Source: DAINRZ01 sp964634885
GTDB taxonomy: Bacteria > Bacteroidota > Ignavibacteria > Kapaibacteriales > UBA2268
Length of the DNA stretch: 23,504 bases
Direction: 5' to 3'
Assembly (NCBI GenBank): GCA_964634885.1
Contig: CAZWLN010000067.1
Location: 1-23,504, forward strand
This document shows positions 1 through 7,560 of this stretch, piece by piece. Every line of letters begins with the position of its first letter. Position 1 is the first letter of the stretch. Both the position numbers and the translations under genes were made by a program. The notes under the pieces were generated by a model, which was not told the origin of the DNA, did not search any database, and worked only from the letters and a program-made list of their open reading frames with translations.

Positions 1-178
1 GCCACTGACAACCAGTCACCAGCCACCAGCCACTGACAACCAGCCACCAGCCACTAACCACCAGCCACCAGCCACTAACCACCGGCCACTGACCACTAAC
101 AACCAGCCACTGACCACCAGCCACCGGCCACTGGCCACCAGCCACTGACCACTGGCCACCGGCCACCGGCCACTAACC
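1..178. repeat. Degenerate CCAGCCACC-type tandem repeat
   Basis: Imperfect tandem units built from 'ccagccacc', 'agccactgacc' and 'agccactaacc' fill the stretch and probably continue left of the window. The same low-complexity sequence occurs, reverse-complemented, at 9103-9173, 11027-11051 and in a short degenerate form at 12054-12074, where it is embedded in or next to RHS gene fragments. It is therefore a dispersed repeat rather than a local oddity. By analogy an RHS fragment on the plus strand may lie just off the left edge; that is inference. Confidence 0.85.
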
Positions 179-347
179 AACAATCATAAAAATAATCCTC
201 CTTTCGGGTAGTACTAATAAGTTTAACAATACTCCCGCCTTTTATTGTTACCGTGCTGTCAACACAGTTGTAAACATGAATCATTATCCGTTTTTGCTGT
301 TGCTTCATATTTTCCAAAATGAAAATCATAAAACATCGATGCAACAA

Positions 348-846
348 ATATAAATAATACTAATAGTAAAAGCAAGAAAAAAAACAATTTAAATTGCCTG
401 CCGTGCCCGTCTGGGTGCGGCTTTGCAGGCATAAAAACCCCTGCCGGAATAATTATGCTCTTTGACTATTCCGCGGTCATGCTAAAAGAATTTAGCGCCG
501 GCTCACTATTTCATTGTTGTTGGTTTCCTGTTACCCATTGTACCCCCGGATGGCAGTACTATTTTCTCCTTTCCGATGGAGAATTTCCACACAAAACAAC
601 TATTAGTCCTATAAACCCAGATTGTGCATTAGATACCTAAAACAGGGAATATCCAACCACCCCCTGCCCCCTCCTTGTCCAAGGAGGGGAAAGTAGTTAA
701 ATTGCTATATATCAATTAGTAATGTAATATTTGCATCTCCGAATGCAATATCCGGGATAAATTCATATATACATTCTTTACAAACCTTTGAAGAGTGCAG
801 CGCTGCGGATACGCCTCCGACAGCGCTGCCCCTTCATCTTCGGTAG
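348..846. other. Gene-poor intergenic stretch with hairpins
   Basis: No reading frame here has protein-like composition together with a ribosome site. It holds three inverted repeats: TGCCTGC/GCAGGCA (395-401 and 425-431), CCCCTCCTT/AAGGAGGGG (668-676 and 681-689, 4-base loop), and a strong stem at 797-829 just after the last gene of the minus-strand operon. Otherwise I see nothing in it. Confidence 0.6.
797..829 (-). terminator. Strong hairpin after the sigma/T9SS operon
   Basis: GCAGCGCTG (797-805) pairs with CAGCGCTGC (821-829), and an inner CGGA/TCCG adds four more pairs with one bulged A. It lies 18 bases beyond the stop codon at 847 on the minus strand. There is no T-run after it, so it is a candidate terminator or 3'-end stabiliser rather than a textbook intrinsic terminator. 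Confidence 0.5.
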
Positions 847-1470
847 TTACCTGACCAGCGTAATTACACCGCCGGAGATATTATTGTTTATCGTCATCGT
901 GTATATGTAAGCTCCCGGAGGCAGTTCAGACATATCGATTTTGAAACTCTGCTTTCCCACAGGCAGTTCCTTTTCCAACAACACAGCAGCCTGCCTGCCC
1001 TGGAGGGTGGATATTGACAGCCGTACTTTCGAATCATACTTCAGGGAGATGTTAAGTGTAACTATGTCCGACGCCGGGTTCGGAAAGATTTTAAACGATT
1101 CCTCATAGGCCGGGGCAACGAATGTAGGTTTCTTGCGGTTGATTACCGGTTCTGTCTGTTTCCGCCAGCGAAGTCCGTCATGGCTGATATAAGTATTGCC
1201 TTCATTGTCGATATACATGAGATTGATGTCGTTGTTGACTTTGGTAGTGCTGCCGCAGAACATCTTCGTTACCATTGTGTCCTGTGTCGGTATGTCCATG
1301 GTCCAGTACCTCGTACCGGGCCACTGAGAGAACTGTGAGCCGTCCTGCCTGATATATACGACTTTCACGGGCTCGGCAGAGGTAGTGTCGAGAAAAAACT
1401 GATGGTCAACGGCGGAAGCTGTACAAACCGTGGCAAGACAGGATATAAAAACAAGAAATATATTTTTCAT
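847..1470 (-). CDS. Small secreted protein with T9SS type A sorting domain
   Basis: The 207-residue product begins MKNIFLVFISCLATVCTASA, a clear signal peptide. A middle part of about 100 residues is unrecognised; it contains 'GNTYISHDGLRWRK'. The last ~80 residues form a Por/T9SS C-terminal sorting domain: 'FKIFPNPASD', then the 'LPPGAYIYTM' motif and a final basic residue. Such proteins are exported by Sec, moved across the outer membrane by T9SS and usually anchored at the surface after the tail is cleaved. I chose the start at 1470 because AAAGGAG lies about 10 bases upstream and the signal peptide begins there; the frame also extends upstream to 1665 but overlaps the preceding gene. Last gene of the operon; its ribosome site overlaps the stop codon of the propeller gene. 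The sorting tail is firm, the function of the rest unknown. Confidence 0.85.
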   Translation of the reverse strand: MKNIFLVFISCLATVCTASAVDHQFFLDTTSAEPVKVVYIRQDGSQFSQWPGTRYWTMDIPTQDTMVTKMFCGSTTKVNNDINLMYIDNEGNTYISHDGLRWRKQTEPVINRKKPTFVAPAYEESFKIFPNPASDIVTLNISLKYDSKVRLSISTLQGRQAAVLLEKELPVGKQSFKIDMSELPPGAYIYTMTINNNISGGVITLVR

Positions 1471-1486
1471 AGATATTCGTACTCCT

Positions 1487-2965
1487 TTAATAAACCATAA
1501 AACTTGTAACTTTGATCTCGTTGTCTCCCTGGATGACAAGCCAGTGGGAGCCGGACGAATAGTCGTCAGTGTCGATGCTGATGATGGTTTCGTCGCTGTT
1601 GTCGATGACATTAACGATCCTGGGATTGATCCTTTTACCAATGAAATCTGTAATAAAAATCTCATTGTTTCTGATAGATTTGTTCACCTTGAAGTTAACC
1701 AAATTCCCTTTGCGAACGGGGTTTGGAAAAACATAAAGGCCTTTCTTGTTTCCCGATGGTTCCTTTTCCATATCAAGCCTCATAATATTAAATTTGATTA
1801 AAGCGTAATTATTTGCGATCCACAGGGTTCCGTCCCTTGTAACTGCCAGGTCTTTAATGCAGTTGAGAAGTGTTTTTTGCGTGCCGTTCGGATTGGCAAT
1901 GTTTGCAAGCTCTTCCATTTTATATGAATAGAAGACATTGTCGTTGTACATTGCAAGGCCGTCTTCACCTCCTATCCATTTGTTGCCGTTACTGTCGATG
2001 CAGACAGCGAGCAATTTATACATCTCGTCCTTGCCCATCTGGTAGAATTTCAGGGGTAGTCCGTCTTTCTCCGTATAGTGGCGCCAGGTGCAGTCGATGG
2101 TATTGAACACCGACAGCCCGCCCCTGCCCTGGAAAATTGGAATATCGGTACCGCCACCGAGAGTCTGTGCCATCCACAGGTTACCTTCGCCGTCGGGACA
2201 GATCTCAGACACTCTCGATTGGTTATCCAAAACATAGGGGTCTTCCAGAATGAAACTTTTGTATGAATTGCCGTCCAGGTCATATTTAAGCAGCGAATCC
2301 GTATATGTTCCTTTTAATGCGAGCCATACGAACTCTTTGTCCTCAACAGGGGACTTAGAGACACACAAGGCGTTAAAACCAAGATAATTGAAGCTCGAAT
2401 CGGCCTGCATTCCGTTTCTGTAAACAGAAACCAGGTTCTGGCCGTCGAATCTTACCATCTCCGTGAAAACCCATGTGTAGATGCCTACGCTGCCGGAATA
2501 CCTGTCAAAAGTCGATATGTCGCAGATGGCCCACAATACGCCTCTCGAATCGACGGTAACTTTGCAGTAGTTTCTGATATAAGGCGGATCGTGTAGTTGT
2601 TCTTTATAAACAAACTCGTACCATTTGTTATCCTTCCACTTCATTAGTTTTCCCTTCATGGCCACCCAGAGAGCGCCGTTCTTGTCCACAGTAATGTCGT
2701 TGACGGCAATTGTGTCGTTACATTCATAGCCGTATTCGGGTGTAAACAAGTTTGTCCATTCACCGTTGTCAAATCTCATTATGCGGTATCGGAATTCATT
2801 CTTTATTAATCTCGAAGTGGAAACATAGATTGTGTTGTCGTATGACGCCAGTTTCAACGGGTTCAGAATATCGCTGGACAGGTAAACCACAGTGTCTTGT
2901 GCTACAGCAGTGGTAATCACGAGCAAAAACGACAGTAAGGCAGGCAGAATTGAAATTCTTTTCAT
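1487..2965 (-). CDS. Secreted beta-propeller protein with T9SS sorting domain
   Basis: 492 residues. Residues 1-23 are a signal peptide (MKRISILPALLSFLLVITTA). Residues ~25-400 contain spaced motifs of the two-component-regulator propeller (Reg_prop) type: 'LWVAMKGKLMKW', 'LWAICDIS', 'LWMAQTLGGG', 'KWIGGEDGLAMYND' and 'LWIANNYALIKFN'. This predicts a beta-propeller fold. Residues ~408-492 are a type A T9SS tail ('LYVFPNPVRKGNLVNF'). Unlike hybrid two-component sensors with this propeller, there is no membrane segment or kinase, so the propeller is probably a surface or extracellular module. The start has GGGAGG six bases upstream. Twelve bases separate it from the preceding gene. Ligand or partner unknown. 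Confidence 0.9.
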   Translation of the reverse strand: MKRISILPALLSFLLVITTAVAQDTVVYLSSDILNPLKLASYDNTIYVSTSRLIKNEFRYRIMRFDNGEWTNLFTPEYGYECNDTIAVNDITVDKNGALWVAMKGKLMKWKDNKWYEFVYKEQLHDPPYIRNYCKVTVDSRGVLWAICDISTFDRYSGSVGIYTWVFTEMVRFDGQNLVSVYRNGMQADSSFNYLGFNALCVSKSPVEDKEFVWLALKGTYTDSLLKYDLDGNSYKSFILEDPYVLDNQSRVSEICPDGEGNLWMAQTLGGGTDIPIFQGRGGLSVFNTIDCTWRHYTEKDGLPLKFYQMGKDEMYKLLAVCIDSNGNKWIGGEDGLAMYNDNVFYSYKMEELANIANPNGTQKTLLNCIKDLAVTRDGTLWIANNYALIKFNIMRLDMEKEPSGNKKGLYVFPNPVRKGNLVNFKVNKSIRNNEIFITDFIGKRINPRIVNVIDNSDETIISIDTDDYSSGSHWLVIQGDNEIKVTSFMVY

Positions 2966-2977
2966 AAAACCTCCCGG

Positions 2978-3679
2978 TTAATTGCATCCTGAAACACATG
3001 GTTTAACAAACTCGCTCTGACCGGAACATTCACCAATTTGTTCCTTTGTGCGTGAAAGAATTTTTACGTATGTGTTTGCGCCTGTCGAGTCTAAGCTGTA
3101 CAGGCATATCTCATAGGTTTCCTTGCAGCATGACTGCCCGCAGCTTACATATCTCCAGTAATCGATATATTTAGTTTCGCCTTCACCGTACTCCGGATAG
3201 GCACCTCTCCAGTCGGCCTCACATACACGTGTTGCCGGATCGACCTGGAAAGTACATTTGACCCACAGTCCGCAGGTCGAAGTGTAAACACTCATTTTCT
3301 TGACTGTTCCTACCTCACAAAGAGGTACAAACTGGCTCGACTCCAGGTTGTTGGCTTCCTGTATCAGCAGCAGGCTTACCCATTCCCTGAAAGCCGACTG
3401 GTAACCGTCTTTGTTGGCTATGGAATCGAGAAATTCACAATTGCCCGTTTTTTCAACGTTTTCAACGTAGATCTCGTATTCGCCGTCATGCACCCTGTAA
3501 GAGTAATGAATTGTAAGTACACAATAGGGCTTGCCAATTGTTACTGTGTATGGATGGGCAGCCTCGTACCAGGGGCTTTCCGGCCATATATCCTCAGACA
3601 GGCAGGGTGGCAAATCCGCAAACAGGTTTGCAGTTGACAAAAAAACAAGGCACAGCAATGTCGTTATGGTAAGTTTCAT
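2978..3679 (-). CDS. Cysteine-rich exported protein, unknown function
   Basis: 233 residues starting with a signal peptide (MKLTITTLLCLVFLSTANLF, cleavage probably after 'LFA'). The mature part has many cysteines (about 14), including 'SCGQSCCKETYEIC' and a terminal 'CSGQSEFVKPCVSGCN', so several disulphides are likely outside the cytoplasm. No family recognised and no T9SS tail. AAGGAATGGT sits just upstream of the ATG. The gene lies between the lipoprotein-like gene (42-base gap) and the propeller gene (12-base gap), so it is almost certainly co-transcribed with them. Confidence 0.85.
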   Translation of the reverse strand: MKLTITTLLCLVFLSTANLFADLPPCLSEDIWPESPWYEAAHPYTVTIGKPYCVLTIHYSYRVHDGEYEIYVENVEKTGNCEFLDSIANKDGYQSAFREWVSLLLIQEANNLESSQFVPLCEVGTVKKMSVYTSTCGLWVKCTFQVDPATRVCEADWRGAYPEYGEGETKYIDYWRYVSCGQSCCKETYEICLYSLDSTGANTYVKILSRTKEQIGECSGQSEFVKPCVSGCN

Positions 3680-3721
3680 ACTACCATTCCTTTTAATAAA
3701 TTAATAATATGTTAATTAGAG

Positions 3722-4210
3722 TCAGATAATTGTAATTTTCATACGCATACGCAGTTTACTACAGTTGTTAGTAGTGAGAAATACGTCGTAGTCGCCCGAA
3801 GGAACACCGTTCGTATTGAACTCTATTATTACCCTGTTGTCGTAATTGCTGCCGCCAGGCGGAAGCGTTATCGACAAATCGGGGACCAGTACCCTGATTT
3901 TAATCCTGCTGTCGAAAACCAGGCTGTATATCGTTATCGTATCGACACCGGAGCTGTTCATTATCAGCAGTTCTCTTTCCAAAGACATGTCTTTTTTCAG
4001 TTCTCCCAGGTCAAGGATTTCGTCGTAAGGTATGAACAGCTCCGACTGGGTAAATTTGAAAGATAGTTTCCTGACAGTGTCTTTGACAAGCACGTTCTCG
4101 TCGGCCAGTTCTTTTCTATAATTCTCTTCAGTACCGAATATATCCTGAGTACAATTATTCAAGCCGGCAACAATGAGAAGAGCGAAGATTATGTGTAGCA
4201 GCGTCCTCAT
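3722..4210 (-). CDS. Putative lipoprotein with Ig-like (DUF1573/ASH-like) domain
   Basis: 162 residues. The N-terminus MRTLLHIIFALLIVAGLNNC is a hydrophobic leader ending at Cys20. 'LNNC' is not an ideal lipobox, so lipidation is probable, not certain. Residues ~65-160 ('LDLGELKKDMSLERELLIMN', then 'GVPSGDYDVFLTTNN') show the alternating beta pattern and 'LG...' opening of DUF1573/HYDIN-type Ig domains; this is by resemblance only. The ATG follows the stop codon of the upstream anti-sigma gene directly (TAAATG), with GAGG inside that gene as ribosome site, so the two are translationally coupled. Confidence 0.8.
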   Translation of the reverse strand: MRTLLHIIFALLIVAGLNNCTQDIFGTEENYRKELADENVLVKDTVRKLSFKFTQSELFIPYDEILDLGELKKDMSLERELLIMNSSGVDTITIYSLVFDSRIKIRVLVPDLSITLPPGGSNYDNRVIIEFNTNGVPSGDYDVFLTTNNCSKLRMRMKITII

Positions 4211-5395
4211 TTAGTACCTCACAATTAGTCCGTAGTTCAGGTTAAATTTATGAGCGGGGAACACTGACCTGTCATGGGTAAAAAGCAGCAGGTTGTATTC
4301 CACGCCCATTACGAGCCCGATGTTGTCAGTAATGCGTACCTCTGCGCCTCCCATGGCTCTGGCGACATAGCCTCCCTTGTTGACTGCGGCAGTAAGCTGC
4401 AGAAATGGATTCATATGGTTGTAATCGAACGGAGTGTATCTAAGCGCTACACCGAAGCTTGTAAGGTTGGGCTGTTGGTAATAATTGTATTCCTTGTCGT
4501 TTTCCGTGCCGCTGTACTCGACATAGAACGTTTCCTGCCTCAGGTCCGGGCCGGCGCTCAGGGAGGAAGATATCTTGTACAGTGAAGTAATGCTGTAATT
4601 GTTGAGGCTGTTTTTCTTTGACGGGCTGATTGTTTCTTTGGGCAGGAACCAGCTTTCGGAGTTCCTGATCTCGATTGATATATTTTCCTGTGAATCGTCG
4701 CCCTCTTTTGTTCCGCCCTCAGGATTGTCCAGGCTCGATGGATAGCTGTAAACCGGTATTACTTCGGTCACCGGAACCGGCTTGTACCTTAACGAAGCAA
4801 TTCCCGAAGTTTCAATCATTCTGGTGTCCTGTTCCGGGACAGCCGGCGTTTCATCGGACACTTCCGGCTGCAATGAAGCAGCGGTAACATTATGGGTGGT
4901 ATTATCATTATCTACATGGCTCTTTTCTTTATTATTTCTTTTCTCATTTTCTTTTGCGTCCGCAACGATAGCAGCTTTATCCGTATTGCCGGGAAAAAGT
5001 TTTACCGGTATGGGCAGCCTTGTAAAATAAATATAATCCTTATCCGGTAATATAAATTGAGTCATTATAATAATTGTACCGGCAACCGATATGAGGCAGG
5101 TCAATATAGAAGTAAAGAGTGAGCGCTTGAACAAGCGCGAATTAATATCGGTTGTCGGTACGTTAGAACTTTGTCCGGGGAATGAATAGCCGAGACTTTT
5201 GAATATATTGGCTTTTACCGGCACAGGCTCGACATAGCGTGCTATGTTATGGCCAATATTCGATTTGATTGTCATCATCGTTTTCATTTCATCCCTAAGT
5301 TCCTCGTCGTAGGCAAGTGAGGCAAAGAGCTGCCTTTCACCCTCTTTGTCGAGGTCCCCCATTACAAAATCGATTATTCTATCATTATCATTCAT
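4211..5395 (-). CDS. Membrane anti-sigma-like protein with beta-rich C-terminal domain
   Basis: 394 residues. Residues 1-50 ('DRIIDFVMGDLDKEGERQLF' and following) resemble the cytoplasmic N-terminus of anti-sigma factors that bind ECF sigma factors. One membrane helix at ~93-115 (SLFTSILTCLISVAGTIII) follows. Residues ~116-270 are a low-complexity, probably disordered stretch. Residues ~275-394 are rich in amphipathic beta strands ('FGVALRYTPFDYNHMNPFLQ', 'LVMGVEYNLLLF') and end in an aromatic residue (YGLIVRY), like outer-membrane barrels. It starts 13 bases after the sigma gene with AGGAAA upstream. The role as sigma partner is inferred from the N-terminus and position. The barrel-like tail on an inner-membrane protein is unusual. 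Confidence 0.8.
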   Translation of the reverse strand: MNDNDRIIDFVMGDLDKEGERQLFASLAYDEELRDEMKTMMTIKSNIGHNIARYVEPVPVKANIFKSLGYSFPGQSSNVPTTDINSRLFKRSLFTSILTCLISVAGTIIIMTQFILPDKDYIYFTRLPIPVKLFPGNTDKAAIVADAKENEKRNNKEKSHVDNDNTTHNVTAASLQPEVSDETPAVPEQDTRMIETSGIASLRYKPVPVTEVIPVYSYPSSLDNPEGGTKEGDDSQENISIEIRNSESWFLPKETISPSKKNSLNNYSITSLYKISSSLSAGPDLRQETFYVEYSGTENDKEYNYYQQPNLTSFGVALRYTPFDYNHMNPFLQLTAAVNKGGYVARAMGGAEVRITDNIGLVMGVEYNLLLFTHDRSVFPAHKFNLNYGLIVRY

Positions 5396-5408
5396 TTTTC
5401 AGGCTTTC

Positions 5409-6002
5409 CTATTTGTTTTCAGAAATATCTTTAATATAAGGTTTCAGAAATTCCTTAATTTTCTGAGAAGCCCTCCTGATCCGTTGCCTGACTGCATCCC
5501 TGCTTTCGTTCATATTCTTTGCTATGTCGTCTGTATCCATGTCTGCGAACATCTTCATCACAAACGCTTCACGGTGAGGTTCATCGAGATTCTGCACGGC
5601 AATTTCAATCAGAGAGAGCAAATCGCCTTTTTCAATATTGTTTTGGAGGCTGCTTTCGTCGAGAATATCTTCCAGGCTGGCATCGGTGTCGACACTGATG
5701 ATGGTTTGCTGTCTCTCTGACTTCTTTTTCTGCTTATATAATTCATATCTTGCTATGGATATCAAATAGGCAAGTGCGTTGTATATTCTCGCATTGCCCT
5801 TGGCTTTACTGTTGAAAATGATCCAGGTTTCCTGGAAAAGGTCGTTAGCCTGCGCTTTGTTGTTAGCAAGGTTTAGACAATAGGAATAGAGCTTGTGCCT
5901 GTGCCTGTGGTACAAGACGTCGAAGGCCTCATCGCAAATGGGATGGCCTTCGCTCAACAGAGCGCACAAAGTTTCGTCGCTATATTTATTATAATCTTTC
6001 AC
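5409..6002 (-). CDS. ECF-family RNA polymerase sigma factor
   Basis: 197 residues, a normal ECF length. Region 2 at ~25-95 includes 'FDVLYHRHRHKLYSYCLNLA' and 'ANDLFQETWIIF'. Region 4 at ~135-190 includes 'LDEPHREAFVMKMFADMDTD' and a helix-turn-helix ending 'RDAVRQRIRRASQKI'. It directs RNA polymerase to a specific promoter set and is normally held inactive by its anti-sigma partner, here the next gene. The start codon is GTG (6000-6002), preceded by an A-rich stretch and no strong Shine-Dalgarno; no in-frame ATG fits region 2. First gene of the minus-strand operon, so autoregulation from the AT-rich region upstream is likely but not visible. Confidence 0.93.
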   Translation of the reverse strand: MKDYNKYSDETLCALLSEGHPICDEAFDVLYHRHRHKLYSYCLNLANNKAQANDLFQETWIIFNSKAKGNARIYNALAYLISIARYELYKQKKKSERQQTIISVDTDASLEDILDESSLQNNIEKGDLLSLIEIAVQNLDEPHREAFVMKMFADMDTDDIAKNMNESRDAVRQRIRRASQKIKEFLKPYIKDISENK

Positions 6003-6520
6003 TTTCTTTTTTCAAATTTGCACATCTCTATATATATAACCCACACGAACGAGCATTTTGTGACAGGATTTTTTTCGCTTTTTTTCACTTTTTTTTATAT
6101 TTCTACTATGTGCTTATATATCAACGAGTTGCTGCGTGGCCGCTGCAAGTGCCTGTAATTGCATATATTTGCGTGGTTTTTACGTGTTTTATTAAATTAT
6201 ATTAATATTAATTTAATGCCGGATTTAATAATCGGGCATGGTAAAATATGCTATTTTTAAAAGAAATATTAAATTATTGTAAGAATATGTTGCCCTGCAA
6301 TGTTATAAATTCTACTTAACAAAATATAAAATATTTGGATGTCAATTGTAATTGTGCGAAATGACATTTGTAAAAATATACAGATCATTGTTCGGTGTAA
6401 TATTTTTTTAAAATTCCCAAACCTGATATTTCTGTATTTCGATTTAAGAAAAAATAAACTATTTGTTATTTTTTATTTTAGGAGTTATTTTATTTATTAG
6501 TCAATTAATTAAAAAATATA
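6003..6520. other. AT-rich intergenic region upstream of sigma operon
   Basis: About 520 bases without a credible gene, strongly AT-rich with several T-runs (6067-6098). It must hold the promoter of the sigma/T9SS operon on the minus strand. I searched for the housekeeping TAnnTTTG motif on that strand and saw no match, which fits an ECF-type promoter. No RNA gene or repeat recognised. Confidence 0.5.
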
Positions 6521-6551
6521 TTGGCTAAAAAAAAAAATTGTCGTATATTTG
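6521..6551 (+). promoter_or_regulatory. Bacteroidota-type promoter of tRNA-Ser
   Basis: TATATTTG at 6544-6551 matches the Bacteroidota -7 consensus TAnnTTTG exactly. TTGG at 6521-6524 lies 19 bases upstream, the expected place for the -33 box. The predicted start of transcription is ~6-8 bases later, about 20 bases before the mature tRNA. Confidence 0.75.
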
Positions 6552-6576
6552 AAACCTTGACTCGGCAACGGTCTCC

Positions 6577-6668
6577 GGAGAGGTGGCAGAGTGGCTGAAT
6601 GCACCGGTTTGCTAAACCGACGTAGGAGTCAAATCCTACCGGGAGTTCGAATCTCCCCCTCTCCGCCA
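6577..6668 (+). tRNA. tRNA-Ser (anticodon GCU)
   Basis: Class II tRNA of 92 bases with encoded CCA. The acceptor stem GGAGAGG (6577-6583) pairs with CCTCTCC (6658-6664), then discriminator G and CCA. The anticodon loop TTGCTAA carries GCT at 6611-6613 and reads AGC/AGU codons. The long variable arm GTAGGA/TCCTAC marks it as serine. T arm: GGGAG-TTCGAAT-CTCCC. The outermost anticodon-stem pair (C-A) is a mismatch, a minor oddity. A terminator follows closely, so it is a single-gene unit. Confidence 0.97.
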
Positions 6669-6679
6669 ATAAAAGCGTT

Positions 6680-6718
6680 AAGCCCTTGTAGCATAAGTAG
6701 TTGCGAGGGCTTTTTCTT
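6680..6718 (+). terminator. Intrinsic terminator of tRNA-Ser
   Basis: AAGCCCTTG (6680-6688) pairs with CGAGGGCTT (6704-6712), nine pairs including one G-T, followed by a T-rich run (TTTCTTT). It starts 12 bases after the tRNA 3' end. Confidence 0.85.
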
Positions 6719-6864
6719 TGCGGCGTACAAATAACAGACAATAAGAAGTGTCTCATGCAAGGGTGCTAAGAAAGAGGAGGAAGAATTATCTCTCGCAAAG
6801 GCGCAAAGCTCGCAAAGGAAGATTTTAAATGAATAATGTACTTGTTTTAGAGAAGCTTCTTGAT

Positions 6865-6895
6865 AGCCCCGGCGGGGCGACATATTAATAGGCGC
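6865..6895. repeat. GCCCC-GGC-GGGGC palindromic element, copy 1
   Basis: A 31-base unit: stem GCCCC/GGGGC around GGC, then 'gacatattaataggcgc'. Same orientation as the other five copies in the window. Confidence 0.85.
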
Positions 6896-6926
6896 CAAGC
6901 CCGCAAAGAAAGGGAGAGGAAGAATT

Positions 6927-7092
6927 ATCTCACGCAAAGGCGCTAAGAAAGAGGAGGAAGAATTATCTCTCGCAAAGGCGCAAAGCCCGCAAAGAAAGAG
7001 ATTATATTTTGAATATTCCTGTCTGGATTATAAACATATTACCAGCCCCGGCGGGGCGACATATTAATAGGCGCAAAACCTCGCAAAGAAAG
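6927..7092. repeat. ~165-bp direct repeat, left copy
   Basis: Partner of 12906-13072. Shared order: 'cacgcaaaggcgctaagaaa', 'gcaaagaaagagattatat', 'cctgtctggatta', palindrome, 'taataggcgcaaaacc'. The two copies enclose every gene of the RHS/toxin island. Confidence 0.85.
7044..7074. repeat. GCCCC-GGC-GGGGC palindromic element, copy 2
   Basis: Identical core and tail to copy 1. It lies inside the left copy of the ~165-bp direct repeat that also occurs at the right edge of the island. Confidence 0.85.
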
Positions 7093-7219
7093 AGATGGGA
7101 AGAATCATATCACGCAAAGGCGCTAAGAAAGGGAGAGGAAGAATTATCTCACGCAGAGGCGCAAAGCCCGCAAAGGAAGAGTATAAATAATACACCGTTT
7201 GAATGAGAAACAAATTAAC

Positions 7220-7250
7220 AGCCCCGGCGGGGCGACATATTAATAGGCGC
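7220..7250. repeat. GCCCC-GGC-GGGGC palindromic element, copy 3
   Basis: Same core and 'gacatattaataggcgc' tail as copy 1. Confidence 0.85.
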
Positions 7251-7359
7251 AAACCTCGCAAAGAAAGAGATGGGAAGAATTATCTCACGCAGAGGCGCAA
7301 AGCTCGCAAAGGAAGAGTTTAAATGAATAATGTACTTGTCTTTAGAGAAGCTTCTTGAT

Positions 7360-7390
7360 AGCCCCGGCGGGGCGACATATTAATAGGCGC
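7360..7390. repeat. GCCCC-GGC-GGGGC palindromic element, copy 4
   Basis: Same core and tail. It lies in a ~100-bp stretch that duplicates 6795-6895 (shared 'agagaagcttcttgata' just upstream of the palindrome). Confidence 0.85.
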
Positions 7391-7560
7391 AAACCTCGCA
7401 AAGAAAGAGATGGGAAGAATTATCTCACGCAGAGGCGCAAAGGCTGCAAAGAAAGAGGAGGGAAGATCATATCACGCAAAGGAAGATTTTGAAAAATTAT
7501 ATTAATCATAAAAATCACGGTTCAGACTTCTTGTCCCCTTTGATATTTAAACTGTTTCAT

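Larger units (their letters stand above)
6752..7545. repeat. Left repeat array: cgcaaaggcgcaaag units plus GC palindromes
   Basis: Non-coding array of interleaved degenerate units: 'cacgcaaaggcgctaagaaa', 'gaggaagaattatctc', 'aaagcccgcaaagaaag', and near its end 'aatcataaaaatcacggttc'. Four copies of a 31-base palindrome-bearing element lie within it. Frames through the units give spurious peptides of the 'SHAEAQ...QRK' type, which are not genes. The same units form a second array at 12884-13375. Together they bracket the RHS/toxin island. Confidence 0.85.

Noticed and set aside
96..347. 83-codon minus-strand frame running into the tandem repeat
   Set aside because: A third of it is repeat-encoded (GGRWPVVSGWWPVAGG); no ribosome site or family resemblance. 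Kept only as a possible gene remnant in a finding.
455..640. 61-codon plus-strand frame
   Set aside because: No ribosome site, no recognisable composition, alone in a hairpin-rich intergenic region.
668..689. CCCCTCCTT/AAGGAGGGG hairpin as a terminator
   Set aside because: No T-run on either side and no gene ending next to it; more likely a common dispersed repeat.
1430..1801. Plus-strand frame opposite the T9SS genes
   Set aside because: Shadow of the propeller and small T9SS genes, which have signal peptides, ribosome sites and sorting tails.
6577..6668. tRNA-Ser as an attachment site for the island
   Set aside because: No copy of the tRNA 3' end was seen at the far side of the island and no integrase gene is present.
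6505..6756. Minus-strand frame with 'GRFELPVGFDS'
   Set aside because: It is the reverse reading of the tRNA-Ser gene, a common false gene.
7009..7206. Frames with 'SHAKALRKGEEELSHAEAQ' (also at 12827-13012)
   Set aside because: They are translations of the cgcaaaggcgcaaag repeat units; no start signal or homology beyond the repeat.
6752..7545. Possible CRISPR array
   Set aside because: Repeats are interleaved, degenerate and unevenly spaced, with no uniform spacers and no cas genes nearby.
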